Assembly: GCA_002290645.2 (NCBI GenBank)
Contig: NMOS02000002.1
Span: forward strand, 62,001-126,000
Length of the DNA stretch: 64,000 nt
Origin: Candidatus Aquirickettsiella gammari
GTDB taxonomy: Bacteria > Pseudomonadota > Gammaproteobacteria > Diplorickettsiales > Diplorickettsiaceae
Direction of reading: 5' to 3'
The first letter of the stretch is position 1. Every line of letters starts with the position of its first letter. Under the pieces are notes generated by a model. That model was not told the DNA's origin. It searched no databases and worked only from the letters and a program-made list of their open reading frames with translations. Made by a program: the position numbers and the translations under genes. Shown piece by piece: positions 1-10,453 of this stretch.

Positions 1-611
1 GGGCCCGCAAATTGTACCAAAAATAATAAATCAGACACACTACAGCCAAAAGTTATAAGGGCTGAAAGAGCGATTAAAATATAATCTTTATAAGTCAATT
101 TATCCTTATTAAGCAAGTTAATTTGTATACCTAGCAAAAAAATGCCCGCTATAAATTCTTCTACATGATAAAATGGAACCAATAATATGTTATAGGGAGG
201 ACGATTACTAAATGCTAATAAAAATATGCCTGTTGTCACCATCAATGCACAAAACGTAGATTTCCTTGTAGAAAAATACTGAGAGTAAATTAATTTAACA
301 GCAAAATACATTGCAATTATTATCATCCACATTGCGATTAAAAAATAAAGATAGACATTTTTAACTATCAAAAGAATAAGCGAAAAGATAGTCATGCTAG
401 GAAAAAAATGTCCCACTGAGGGTATAACCCAATCTTTGTAATGACCATGTTCAATGAATAAATCTTTAAGCAATAAAACAGCAGCTAATCCGTCTGCGTT
501 AAAAAACAAGCTAGCCACTTTTTGGTTTGTGTAAATCAGGCTAGCGAATAACAATAAAATAAATAACCCGCTATATTCGATAAAATAAATTAACTTATCT
601 TTAATCTTCAT
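1..611 (-). CDS. Integral membrane protein, unknown function (3' end beyond the window)
   Basis: An uninterrupted frame of about 203 codons starts at the ATG at 611 and runs off the left edge, so the C-terminus is missing. It begins MKIKDKLIYFIEYSGLF and is strongly hydrophobic, with about five to six predicted membrane segments separated by short polar loops, the first at roughly residues 13-25. The hydrophilic stretch NADGLAAVLLLKDLF follows the first segment. I recognise no diagnostic motif. The layout (first helix, long extracytoplasmic loop, then many helices) could suit a polysaccharide-assembly or GT-C-like membrane protein, but that is a guess. It lies 66 bp downstream of a Wzm/Wzt-type exporter on the same strand, so a role in surface polysaccharide is plausible by context only. 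Confidence 0.7.
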   Translation of the reverse strand, partial: MKIKDKLIYFIEYSGLFILLLFASLIYTNQKVASLFFNADGLAAVLLLKDLFIEHGHYKDWVIPSVGHFFPSMTIFSLILLIVKNVYLYFLIAMWMIIIAMYFAVKLIYSQYFSTRKSTFCALMVTTGIFLLAFSNRPPYNILLVPFYHVEEFIAGIFLLGIQINLLNKDKLTYKDYILIALSALITFGCSVSDLLFLVQFAG

Positions 612-677
612 TTGAATTAATCCCTTATAATTTAATATGTTATATGTTGTATGATATATTTGTAGAATGCAGTAATC

Positions 678-1427
678 CTACTGTTCATTTAACTGGTCAT
701 ATTTCTCAATCCCCTCTTCCACTGTACCAACATACTGGACTCTGCCTTTTTCTAATAAAACCACTTTATTGCACAGTGTTTGTATTGTCGCATTAGAATG
801 TGAGGCTAACACTAAGATACTCGACTGATCAATAAACTCATTGAGCCGCTGCTCAGCCTTTTTTAAAAAGACCGTATCCCCAACACCTATTATTTCGTCC
901 ATCAGCAAAATATCGGGCTTAATACAGGTAACGACCGCAAAGGCTAAACGTAATTGCATCCCCGCCGAATAAGTACGTACAGGCGCTAATAGATAATCAC
1001 CTAATTCAGTAAATTCCGCAATTGACTCGAGCTTTTTTTGAATCTCTTTACGGGTTAAACCTAATAATAGCCCCCTCACGATAATATTTTCATAACCGGT
1101 TGATTCGGGATTAATCCCCAACATAATGTTCAATAAAGGGGTCACCTTCCCTTCACAACGCATCGTTCCCTCGACAGGTTCATAAATGCTAGCTAATGCG
1201 CGCAGCAAGGTACTTTTTCCAGCCCCATTATGGCCAATAAGACCCACCCGATCACCATGATTAAATGTCAGTGTCACCTTATCTAAAGATTTAACAAAAA
1301 TAACCCTTTCTTGATCACTTAAAACACCACCCGTCGTGAACTGTAAAAATTTTTTTTTCAAGGAACGTGTGCCAAAATTATAGATAGGAAAATTAATAGA
1401 CACCGAGTCGAGTTGTATGGAAGCCAT
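678..1427 (-). CDS. ABC transporter ATP-binding protein, Wzt/KpsT-like polysaccharide exporter
   Basis: This is the ATPase of an ABC exporter for surface polysaccharide (O-antigen or capsule), acting on the cytoplasmic face with the permease encoded just upstream. Walker A (GHNGAGKST), a signature motif (RTYSAGMQLRLAFA), Walker B (ILLMDEIIGVGD) and a switch His (LASHS) are all visible. At about 249 aa it lacks the long C-terminal carbohydrate-binding domain of O9a-type Wzt, so it is closer to KpsT/TagH-type ATPases. I chose the ATG at 1427 because AGGG lies six bases upstream; an in-frame start at 1451 would overlap the permease gene and has no better ribosome site. The exported polymer is unknown. 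Confidence 0.9.
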   Translation of the reverse strand: MASIQLDSVSINFPIYNFGTRSLKKKFLQFTTGGVLSDQERVIFVKSLDKVTLTFNHGDRVGLIGHNGAGKSTLLRALASIYEPVEGTMRCEGKVTPLLNIMLGINPESTGYENIIVRGLLLGLTRKEIQKKLESIAEFTELGDYLLAPVRTYSAGMQLRLAFAVVTCIKPDILLMDEIIGVGDTVFLKKAEQRLNEFIDQSSILVLASHSNATIQTLCNKVVLLEKGRVQYVGTVEEGIEKYDQLNEQ

Positions 1428-1441
1428 GATGAACCCTAGGT

Positions 1442-2299
1442 TTACAGCCAATAAGCAATTCTGGCGCGATAACGAGTAAATATTCTAAAAGAAATAGATA
1501 AGCCGAATAGCGTTATCCCAGCAGTAAATAAAAGCGTGTATTTTGAAGGAAGACTTCCTAATAAAGGATTTCTAACGAGTTCCATAAATTGGGCAAAGGG
1601 ATTCAAGCGGATAATATAGTGGTATCGTTCGGGTAATATACTGGGTGACCATATAATAGGCGTTAAAAAAAATATTACTTGTACTAGGCTAATAATTAAT
1701 TGGGTAATATCTCGAAATCGAGTCCCTAAAAGGGCTAATATAGCGCCATAACTAACCCCATTGAGCCAAATAATCGCTAAGCTTAAGGGAAGAAATAGTG
1801 TATAAATATTAACTTTCACACCAAAGATAAAAATTATTGGCAGTAGGACTAAAATGTTATGAAAAAAAATAATAAAGCATTTGCTCACGACGCGAAAAAT
1901 AAAGACTGAATAAGGTTGCTTCATCTGCTTAATAAAGGGTTCCGCTTCAACAAAGATACTGACCCCTTCGGTTAGTAAGGATGCGATAAGACCCCAGGTT
2001 AAAATACCGGATGCCAGAAAGGGATAATATTGCGCTAAATCTATTTTAAATAATCGCCCATACAGCAATCCCATGGTATAGATGGTAATCGCCATACTTA
2101 AGGTAATCCAAAACGGGCCTAAAGTTGAACGCCGATAGCGAAGCTGAATATCCTGCCAAGCTAGTAAAAGCCAAATACGCCATTCTTTGAGGCCGTCACG
2201 AATATCAATTAAAGCAAGGCGAGTGTTTGAGCAAATGGCTATGTTTAGAAATTTATCTGGCGTTGAAAAGATTGCTTGTTTTTCTTCTATTTGTTCCAT
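1442..2299 (-). CDS. ABC-2 type permease, Wzm-like polysaccharide exporter
   Basis: This is the membrane subunit of the ABC-2 exporter paired with the ATPase that follows 14 bases downstream. The 285 aa begin with a cytoplasmic leader of about 30 residues, an amphipathic segment containing WLLAWQDIQLRYRRSTLGPFW (the conserved start of Wzm/KpsM/TagG permeases, about residues 42-62), then six hydrophobic segments and a C-terminal FRIFTRYRARIAYWL. The motif NPFAQFMELVRNPLLG near residue 235 is typical of the family. It presumably exports an undecaprenyl-linked glycan made from WecA-type primers, but its substrate cannot be told from sequence. The gene follows pyrG by 56 bp on the same strand and may be co-transcribed with it. 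Confidence 0.9.
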   Translation of the reverse strand: MEQIEEKQAIFSTPDKFLNIAICSNTRLALIDIRDGLKEWRIWLLLAWQDIQLRYRRSTLGPFWITLSMAITIYTMGLLYGRLFKIDLAQYYPFLASGILTWGLIASLLTEGVSIFVEAEPFIKQMKQPYSVFIFRVVSKCFIIFFHNILVLLPIIFIFGVKVNIYTLFLPLSLAIIWLNGVSYGAILALLGTRFRDITQLIISLVQVIFFLTPIIWSPSILPERYHYIIRLNPFAQFMELVRNPLLGSLPSKYTLLFTAGITLFGLSISFRIFTRYRARIAYWL

Positions 2300-2355
2300 T
2301 TATTTAAATTATCCCTTGGCTAGCTTGAAATTTATTCAGATATCTACATAAAAAT

Positions 2356-4017
<1,662 letters not shown>

Positions 4018-4800
4018 TTAGGGAATATAAACCTCCGAAAATAGATGATCATTTAACCAACGCGCTAACAAGTTGGCTACCCATGCCGCCGCTTGGGTTT
4101 CGCCGCTAAAGCCTTTATCGTAAACAACTGCACAGACATCTGCAAAACAAACTCCGGCTTGTAATGCTTTTAAGGTAACCGCTTCAGCCTCGGTTAAAGT
4201 CAGCGCATACGACTGTAATTCCTTGCGCCAAACCATGCAATAGCACACTTCACGCTGTGGATTCGGCGCAGGCTTTTCCTTGACTAAGGCTTGCCAAATA
4301 GCAAAGCTGTTCCATGCTAATGAAAAACATTGTACTGAAGGATGACATTTAAAACACAAAGAAGGCCAATTTTGTGCAGGAATTGCCTGTAACGCTTGAT
4401 AACTCAAAGTAGGGGCATCGGCCGCTTCTAAGCTAACAATCAAAGCCTTGATCAATCTGGCGATTTCACTTAGGTAAGCTTGTTGCGAATAAGGCGGATG
4501 TTCGGATAAAAATTGTACTAATGGTTTACTAAAATCGGCAATAGAATAAAATTGCGAAGGATAGGCATCAATAAAGGCCTCTGCTAGCTCGACAAAGGCC
4601 TCCTCACCTAATAGCTTAGTGAATAATCCGTACTCTTTATCTAAAGCGTCTATTAGCCGCCAATCGTAAGCATTCGCATAGACCGCTAAACGCTCGTCTA
4701 TCGTCCCTTGTGGAGGATTCAGTAATTGATCTAAAACTTGCTCATCACCCACTAATAGATGAGTTTGCAATTCTTGTTGCAAATTAGCTAATGCAGACAT
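4018..4800 (-). CDS. DUF2063 family protein (HvfC/BufC-like MNIO partner)
   Basis: This 260-aa protein has the N-terminal DUF2063 pattern. Residues about 5-110 include ERLAVYANAYDWRLIDAL, a following LLGEEAF segment, and a YPSQFYSIADF..LVQFL stretch, all typical of the family. In characterised systems DUF2063-type proteins assist a DUF692 (MNIO) enzyme, probably by recognising the precursor peptide. The C-terminal half is variable, as is usual. Its start overlaps the end of the MNIO gene by 17 bp and its stop abuts the pyrG start, so it is the third gene of a tight operon. Pairing with the enzyme is clear from context; the function of this particular protein is inference. Confidence 0.88.
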   Translation of the reverse strand: MSALANLQQELQTHLLVGDEQVLDQLLNPPQGTIDERLAVYANAYDWRLIDALDKEYGLFTKLLGEEAFVELAEAFIDAYPSQFYSIADFSKPLVQFLSEHPPYSQQAYLSEIARLIKALIVSLEAADAPTLSYQALQAIPAQNWPSLCFKCHPSVQCFSLAWNSFAIWQALVKEKPAPNPQREVCYCMVWRKELQSYALTLTEAEAVTLKALQAGVCFADVCAVVYDKGFSGETQAAAWVANLLARWLNDHLFSEVYIP

Positions 4801-5623
4801 TTTCTTCCCAATTCGTTTTGGCTAACTCTTTAGCCGCTTCTAATTCAGCCAATAAAATCGGAAATTCAGGAATGTTGTCATCTCGTTCTATCATGGTTGA
4901 GATCTTCCCAAACCTCCGTACAGCCGCCTCATAGAGTGACCAAACGGCATCGATTATCGCCGCATCATGCGTATCGATAATATAATCACCACAGTTTTTG
5001 TGACCGGCCAAATGAAATTGTCGCACTCGATGCACCGGAATCGCTTTTAAGTAGTCTAATGGATCAAAATGATGATTTACAGAGCTCACATAGATATTAT
5101 TAATATCTAATAAGATAAAACAATCCGCTTGCTCGGCTACAGCGGTTAAAAACTCCCACTCTGTCACCTGAGAGTCGCGGTATTCGATATAACTAGAAAC
5201 ATTTTCTAATAAGATTTGTCGGCCCAAAAAATCCTGAACCTGTTTAACCCGCTCAACGACGTGCTTTAAGGCTTCTTCGGTGTAAGGCAATGGCAGAAGA
5301 TCGTGCATGTTTAAACCATTAACCCCTGTCCAACACAAATGATCAGAGATCCAAGCCGGTTGTATTTTGTCGGCAAGCACTTTTACTTTTCGCAAATAAT
5401 CTTTGTTAATAGGGTCACAGCTTCCTATCGATAAGGAAACACCGTGCATAACGAGCCGATAATGCTCACGTATACGATTAATATAATAAAGCGGTCTGCC
5501 CCCTGCGACCAAATAATCTTCTGTAATTGCTTCAAACCAGTCTACTTGGGGCCAATGTTGCAGAATATACGTGTAATGCTGTGGGCGCAAACCAAGACCA
5601 AAACCAAGAAAAGCATTATCCAT
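4784..5623 (-). CDS. DUF692 family multinuclear non-haem iron oxidase (MNIO, HvfB/BufB-like)
   Basis: MNIO enzymes are TIM-barrel iron oxidases that modify cysteines of ribosomally made peptides, for example to oxazolone/thioamide or thiooxazole groups. The 279 aa show the family's conserved blocks: FGLGLRPQHY near the N-terminus, MHGVSLSIG (His60), SDHLCW (His95), LENVSSY (Glu140, Asn141), LLDINNIYVS (Asp173), QFHLAGH (His204, His208), an Asp217/His219 pair and the terminal MIERDD (Glu246). All expected metal-ligand positions look intact. It lies between a small Cys-rich lipoprotein gene upstream and a DUF2063 gene downstream, the arrangement of bufferin and HvfA loci. No strong Shine-Dalgarno precedes the ATG, and an intrinsic terminator separates it from the upstream gene. 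Confidence 0.92.
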   Translation of the reverse strand: MDNAFLGFGLGLRPQHYTYILQHWPQVDWFEAITEDYLVAGGRPLYYINRIREHYRLVMHGVSLSIGSCDPINKDYLRKVKVLADKIQPAWISDHLCWTGVNGLNMHDLLPLPYTEEALKHVVERVKQVQDFLGRQILLENVSSYIEYRDSQVTEWEFLTAVAEQADCFILLDINNIYVSSVNHHFDPLDYLKAIPVHRVRQFHLAGHKNCGDYIIDTHDAAIIDAVWSLYEAAVRRFGKISTMIERDDNIPEFPILLAELEAAKELAKTNWEENVCIS

Positions 5624-5656
5624 TGTAATGGTATTAACCTGTAAAAATCTTTTAAC

Positions 5657-5690
5657 ACAAAAAAAGCCGCGTATTAATTACGCGGCTTTA
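5657..5690 (-). terminator. Intrinsic terminator between the Cys-rich gene and the MNIO gene
   Basis: A perfect 9-bp stem (arms at 5663-5671 and 5681-5689, AAAGCCGCG against CGCGGCTTT) with a 9-base loop is followed on the minus strand by a run of seven T. It lies between the stop of the upstream small gene and the start of the MNIO gene, in the direction of transcription. It would give much more transcript for the small peptide than for the enzymes, with partial read-through. Confidence 0.85.
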
Positions 5691-5756
5691 TTGTACCGAA
5701 TCATCTTGCTAATGAATAGTCATTAATTCGTAAGAAAATGACGACTATTCACCCGC

Positions 5757-6014
5757 TTAACTCGTTTGAGCTGTTTGGGTTGTTGCATTTTCAGCTGTTC
5801 TGCAACGGTGACGATGGCGGCGCATTTTATGTTTTGTATGGCACATTTGTTTGCATTGGCTCATACATTTACATGTATTTTGGGCGGCGCAAGGTGTTTC
5901 ACAAATTGGCATATTTTCTGGCATGTTTCGTGCACTGGTTGCACAACCGGACAAAAATATAGCCGCTGCCGCTGCAGCAATTACTAAACCTGACTTTTTA
6001 ATGATCATGATCAT
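5757..6014 (-). CDS. Cys/His-rich small lipoprotein, candidate MNIO substrate
   Basis: An 85-aa protein with an N-terminal signal peptide: charged IIKKS, an alanine-rich hydrophobic core (residues 10-21) and a lipobox LSGC, with lipidated Cys24. The mature part carries seven more cysteines, at 38, 42, 48, 50, 54, 58 and 71, in CxxxC, CxC and CxxxC spacings, plus a His/Arg/Lys-rich stretch (HTKHKMRRHRHRC). It ends in a polar Thr/Gln tail. Length, signal, Cys content and position ahead of a DUF692-DUF2063 pair resemble bufferin or HvfA precursors, but there is no EGKCG repeat and I see no DUF2282 signature. The start at 6014 follows AGGGG at good spacing. A metal-binding role is inference. Confidence 0.8.
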   Translation of the reverse strand: MIMIIKKSGLVIAAAAAAIFLSGCATSARNMPENMPICETPCAAQNTCKCMSQCKQMCHTKHKMRRHRHRCRTAENATTQTAQTS

Positions 6015-6182
6015 TTATCCCCTGTAATAAAAATGGATAAGAAAAATTTTTCTGCCACCCATCTATGTTCAGAACATAAGCGTATAGAACATCGAGTGAC
6101 TCTTAGTTTTTATACATAATTGTAAAAGAATGCAAGTATTTTTTAGTTTTTAGTACGTAAACGAACAAAAAATAAACTATTT

Positions 6183-7223
6183 TCATTTTTCTAATCGACA
6201 ATTACGTAAATAATAGGTGCTGAAAAAATAAATAGCAAAAATAATTAAAAAACTAACAAACGTAATACTCTCTTTTAGCTGGTAATGAAAAGCAATTAAA
6301 CCGGCTAAACCTAATACAAAATTTGTGCCCGCTAGTAGAATATTGATTTGCAATGGAGAAAAATTTAATGCCAGTAATAGATGATGTCCATGTTGTCTAT
6401 CTGAGGAAATAAGCGAGCGTCCTTTTATTAATCGATGTAGCATGACTGTCGTGGTATCAAATAAAGGCATTGACATAATCCATAACATAGTGACGGGCGT
6501 TACTGCCTGAACATCCGCTTGAGAAAGCTCAATTAAAAACCAGACTAAGGAAAAACCCAACAACATACTGCCCGCATCGCCCATAAATATTTGCGCATAA
6601 GGGCGGCCTGGAAACGGAAAATTAAACCCTAGAAACGCTAAAACACTCGCTATAATTAAAAGTAGCACATTAGCCGATAAGAATTGATGGGTGTACATTG
6701 CACAATATATTAACAATATTAATTCGACTAAAACTAAGCTAGCGGCTAAACCATCAACACCATCTACCATATTAATCGCATTAATGATACCTAAACCGGC
6801 AATAATCGTAACCCATAAACTCGTATAATGACCTAATAAAATATCCTTATAAAAAACAAGATTACCTAGATGGGTGATTTGTACCTTTCCCCAAAATACC
6901 ATTAAAGAAACAGCCGCTATTTGTGCAAAAAAACGACTTTTAGGTGATAATTCATGGAAATCATCTAACAGACCGACAAAAACTAATAACGCCGATCCGG
7001 CAATAAAGCTACGGTAATGTTGTAGAGAAATAGGTAAGGTTAATAAACCCACTAATACACCCATCATCATGGCTAAACCGCCAATTAATGGCACATCTCC
7101 CTGATGTTGTTTGCGATTATTAGGTGTATCCATCAAGCCCAGACGTAGCGCCAATGGTTTTAATAAAAAAATACCCATGCAACTAATAACAAAAACAACA
7201 CTAGCAGAAAATAAATCAAGCAT
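6183..7223 (-). CDS. wecA: Undecaprenyl-phosphate glycosyl-1-phosphate transferase (WecA-like)
   Basis: This membrane enzyme of the MraY/WecA family transfers a sugar-1-phosphate, probably GlcNAc-1-P, from its UDP form to undecaprenyl phosphate, starting O-chain or related glycans. About ten hydrophobic segments are visible. Family motifs are NMVDGVDGLAASL (cytosolic Asp pair), FMGDAGSMLLGF and the terminal His-rich loop RQHGHHLLL characteristic of WecA rather than MraY. The opening LGLMDTPNNRKQHQGDVPLIGG is the standard N-terminal block. I prefer the ATG at 7223, which gives 346 aa and a WecA-like N-terminus; a TTG at 7238 is possible. It starts about 15 bp after the msbA stop, so the two are co-transcribed. 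Confidence 0.9.
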   Translation of the reverse strand: MLDLFSASVVFVISCMGIFLLKPLALRLGLMDTPNNRKQHQGDVPLIGGLAMMMGVLVGLLTLPISLQHYRSFIAGSALLVFVGLLDDFHELSPKSRFFAQIAAVSLMVFWGKVQITHLGNLVFYKDILLGHYTSLWVTIIAGLGIINAINMVDGVDGLAASLVLVELILLIYCAMYTHQFLSANVLLLIIASVLAFLGFNFPFPGRPYAQIFMGDAGSMLLGFSLVWFLIELSQADVQAVTPVTMLWIMSMPLFDTTTVMLHRLIKGRSLISSDRQHGHHLLLALNFSPLQINILLAGTNFVLGLAGLIAFHYQLKESITFVSFLIIFAIYFFSTYYLRNCRLEK

Positions 7224-7238
7224 TTTTAAAAGAAGCAA

Positions 7239-8984
7239 CTAATCCCTAAATTGCAGACTATAAAGTTTGGCATAATAACCGTCCTTTTTAAGTAATTCTT
7301 GATGAGTCCCTCGCTCTACGATACGACCCGCCTCCATCACTAAAATTTGATGCGCCCTTTCAACGGTTGAAAGCCTATGTGCAATCACTAAAGTGGTACG
7401 ATTGTGCATAAGCTCTGCTAATGCCGCTTGAATATGTCGCTCTGCTTCGGTATCGAGCGCAGAAGTCGCTTCATCTAAAATTAAAAAAGGTGAATTTTTA
7501 AGTAAAGCCCGTGCAATGGCAATTCGCTGCCTTTGACCTCCCGAGAGTAATACCCCATTTTCACCAATTAACGTGTTAAGTCCTTGGGGTAATTGATCAA
7601 TAAACTCCATCGCATGTGCGGCTTTGGCGGCACGAATAATCATCGATTCACTGACCCGGCTCAATTGACCATAAGCAATATTATGCGCAATGGTATCGTT
7701 AAATAACGTAACATGTTGTGAAACCAAAGCCAGCTGACTGCGTAAATCTTTGAGTTTTAATTCACGAATATCAATGCCATCGAGTAAAATTTTACCTAGA
7801 TAATGGTCATAAAAACGCGGTAATAAATTAACTAAGGTTGATTTTCCACTACCGGAACGTCCCACTAAGGCAATGGTTTCTCCGGGGTTTATCTTAAAAC
7901 TAATATCATGCAAAACTGCTTGCTCGGGAAGATAGGCAAAACTAACCTCTCTATATTCCAAGCCTCCTTTAAGCACAGTAAATGGATGCGTGCCTTGATC
8001 CGATTCTTGTTTTTCATCCAGTAAACTAAAAATACTTCCGGCAGCGGCAATGCCGCGCTGAATAATGCTATTGACTGCGGCCAAATTACGCATCGGCTTT
8101 AATAACAGTAACATTGCACCTACCATAGAAGCAAAACCTCCTGCGGTAATATGGGTTAAGTGAGCAATAGCCAGATAAATGGTAATAACTGCAATTCCTC
8201 CTGCAATCAACTGCACCCCTGAGCTGGCTAAAGCATTCGTCACCACAACTTTTAATTCACGAAATCGATTTTTTTCTAATAATGTTCTAAATTTTTTAGT
8301 TTCATAATCCTCACCGCCAAAAGTACGAATGACTTTATAGCCATCAATGACTTCTTCTGCGATCTGGGTGATTTCGCTCATCGAATCTTGAACGGCTTTA
8401 TTTAAATTACGCATGCGACGACTTGAATAACGAGCAATCCAAATCATCGTTGGCACCGTAATAAAAAACAATAAACTCAATTGCCAACTCGCCATTAACA
8501 TAACGGCGATCAAACCCAAAATAAAAAAACTTTCCTGCACTAAAGTAATTAAGGCGGTCGTACTCGCATTAGCAACCTGGTCAACATTATAGATAATGGT
8601 AGCAAGCAATTGTCCCGAGGTGGTATTGTCATAAAAGCGCGCCGGCAAACGTAACAATTGCATTAAAACATGCTGGCGAATATCCATCACAATACTTCGA
8701 GCAACTCGAGCTAAGCAATAACTAGAAGAAAAATTAGCAATACCTCGTAGCAAAAAAGCAAGAATTAAAATAAACGGTAAATAACCGATAAAATGAACAT
8801 CTTTATCAATAAATCCTTTATTAAGTAAGGGTTTCAAAAACCAAATAAGCCCTGCATCGGTACTGGCTAGTAAAATAGTGCCGACAACTCCTAATAAAAA
8901 CCAACCCCAATAATGTTGTAAATAAAGTAGCAAACGTCGGTAACTATAAAAATCGGAATGATATTGTGATGTTGGCTCAGTCAT
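7239..8984 (-). CDS. msbA: Lipid A export ABC transporter MsbA
   Basis: MsbA flips lipid A-core from the inner to the outer leaflet of the inner membrane. The 581 aa match the family's usual length of about 580. An N-terminal six-helix exporter domain (about residues 25-325) precedes an ATPase with Walker A GRSGSGKST, a Q-loop (LALVSQHVTLFND), the signature LSGGQRQRIAIARALL, Walker B FLILDEATSALD and the switch His in VIAHRLST. MsbA genes are often followed by lpxK; here wecA follows almost at once. Upstream, 14 bases separate it from tldD, so tldD-msbA-wecA appears to form one minus-strand transcription unit. Confidence 0.95.
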   Translation of the reverse strand: MTEPTSQYHSDFYSYRRLLLYLQHYWGWFLLGVVGTILLASTDAGLIWFLKPLLNKGFIDKDVHFIGYLPFILILAFLLRGIANFSSSYCLARVARSIVMDIRQHVLMQLLRLPARFYDNTTSGQLLATIIYNVDQVANASTTALITLVQESFFILGLIAVMLMASWQLSLLFFITVPTMIWIARYSSRRMRNLNKAVQDSMSEITQIAEEVIDGYKVIRTFGGEDYETKKFRTLLEKNRFRELKVVVTNALASSGVQLIAGGIAVITIYLAIAHLTHITAGGFASMVGAMLLLLKPMRNLAAVNSIIQRGIAAAGSIFSLLDEKQESDQGTHPFTVLKGGLEYREVSFAYLPEQAVLHDISFKINPGETIALVGRSGSGKSTLVNLLPRFYDHYLGKILLDGIDIRELKLKDLRSQLALVSQHVTLFNDTIAHNIAYGQLSRVSESMIIRAAKAAHAMEFIDQLPQGLNTLIGENGVLLSGGQRQRIAIARALLKNSPFLILDEATSALDTEAERHIQAALAELMHNRTTLVIAHRLSTVERAHQILVMEAGRIVERGTHQELLKKDGYYAKLYSLQFRD

Positions 8985-8998
8985 ATTTTTTTCTTAAA

Positions 8999-10447
8999 TT
9001 AAATGGCAGTACCGCCTACGGTTAAGGTATCTATTTTTAAGGTCGCTTGGCCCACTCCTACTGGGACACTTTGTCCTTCTTTACCACAGCTACCGATGCC
9101 GCTATCTAACTTGAGATCATTGCCTATCATAGAAACTTGGGTCAAAACCTCTGGACCATTGCCAATCAAACTGGCGCCTTTAACAGGTCGAGTCACTTGG
9201 CCGTTTTCAATTAAATAAGCCTCACAAGCAGAAAATACAAATTTTCCGGAAGTAATATCGACTTGGCCTCCGGAAAAATTTACCGCATAGAGCCCTTTTT
9301 TAACCGTCGCTATGATCTCTTGCGGATGATAAGGCCCCGGCAACATATACGTATTGGTCATGCGCGGCATCGGCAAATGCGCAAAGGATTCTCGACGACC
9401 ATTTCCGGTAGAATTTGTTCCCATCAATCGGGCATTTAATTTATCCATCATATAGGCTTTTAAAATTCCCTTCTCAATCAAAACAGTCCGTTGTGTGGGC
9501 GTTCCTTCGTCATCTATCGTCAGCGAACCACGCCGATAGGGTAAGGTTCCATCATCGACTACCGTACAACCGGCTGAAGCAACCCGCTCACCGATGCGAC
9601 CTGAAAAGGCAGAGCTTCCTTTGCGATTAAAATCACCTTCTAAACCATGACCTACCGCCTCATGTAACAATACACCCGGCCAACCCGGGCCTAATACAAC
9701 CGGCATGCTACCTGCTGGCGCATTGACAGCCTCTAAATTTAGCAGTGCTAAACGCACTGCTTCTTTGGCTAAATCCGTTGCCACATTATCTTTATTGAAA
9801 TAACTATAATCCGTTCTTGCCCCTCCGCCCGCAAAACCTTGTTCACGTACCCCGTTGTCTTCGGCTATGACACTGATATTTAAACGAACTAAAGGACGAA
9901 TATCAGCGGCCATACAACCCTCACTGTTAATGACCAATATGATTTCTTGGCTTCCTTGTAAACTTACATTAACCTGTTTAATACGTGAATCACTGGCACG
10001 CGCAGTTTCATCCACTAAATGAAGTAAGCTTAATTTATCTTGTTCAGTCCAGGATGAAATAGGATCAATAGGCTGATATAAAGGTCTTAAAAGAGGATTT
10101 TTTTGCAAGGCATGTACCTGACCCTGCTGCCCTGCACGCGCAATACTAGCGGCCATCGTAGCGGCTGATTCTAAAGCGGGCAAAATAATATCGTCTGAAT
10201 AAGCAAAGCCTGTCTTTTCACCACTCACCGCACGGATACCCACACCGCGTTCAATATCGAAACTTCCGTTTTTAATAATGCTATCTTCCAATATCCAGCT
10301 TTCAAATTGAGTGGCTTGAAAATAAAGATCCGCCATATCAACACTCGGGTTTAATAGACGACTTAAAATCGCTCGTAACTGATATTCAGTCAGCCCGGCC
10401 GGGTCTAACAGTGCCTTGCGGGCTAATATAAGATTGTTTTTCATCAT
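8999..10447 (-). CDS. tldD: Metalloprotease TldD
   Basis: TldD is the catalytic subunit of the TldD/TldE (PmbA) zinc protease, which cleaves unfolded or leader peptides in the cytosol, including in microcin maturation. The 482-aa product contains [13 protein letters not shown] near residue 265, whose HExxxH motif binds zinc, and the conserved [13 protein letters not shown]-like N-terminal block. The C-terminus has [16 protein letters not shown], typical of the family. Among in-frame ATGs at 10456, 10447 and 10444, I prefer 10447 because AGGA lies eight bases upstream. A 27-bp inverted repeat covers that ribosome site. The tldE partner is not in this window. Confidence 0.95.
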   Translation of the reverse strand: MMKNNLILARKALLDPAGLTEYQLRAILSRLLNPSVDMADLYFQATQFESWILEDSIIKNGSFDIERGVGIRAVSGEKTGFAYSDDIILPALESAATMAASIARAGQQGQVHALQKNPLLRPLYQPIDPISSWTEQDKLSLLHLVDETARASDSRIKQVNVSLQGSQEIILVINSEGCMAADIRPLVRLNISVIAEDNGVREQGFAGGGARTDYSYFNKDNVATDLAKEAVRLALLNLEAVNAPAGSMPVVLGPGWPGVLLHEAVGHGLEGDFNRKGSSAFSGRIGERVASAGCTVVDDGTLPYRRGSLTIDDEGTPTQRTVLIEKGILKAYMMDKLNARLMGTNSTGNGRRESFAHLPMPRMTNTYMLPGPYHPQEIIATVKKGLYAVNFSGGQVDITSGKFVFSACEAYLIENGQVTRPVKGASLIGNGPEVLTQVSMIGNDLKLDSGIGSCGKEGQSVPVGVGQATLKIDTLTVGGTAI

Positions 10448-10453
10448 GTCGGC

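Noticed and set aside
5738-5987. Cys-rich plus-strand frames opposite the small lipoprotein gene
   Set aside because: Their Cys content is a by-product of TGC/GCA codons on the other strand; they lack a signal peptide and ribosome site, unlike the minus-strand gene.
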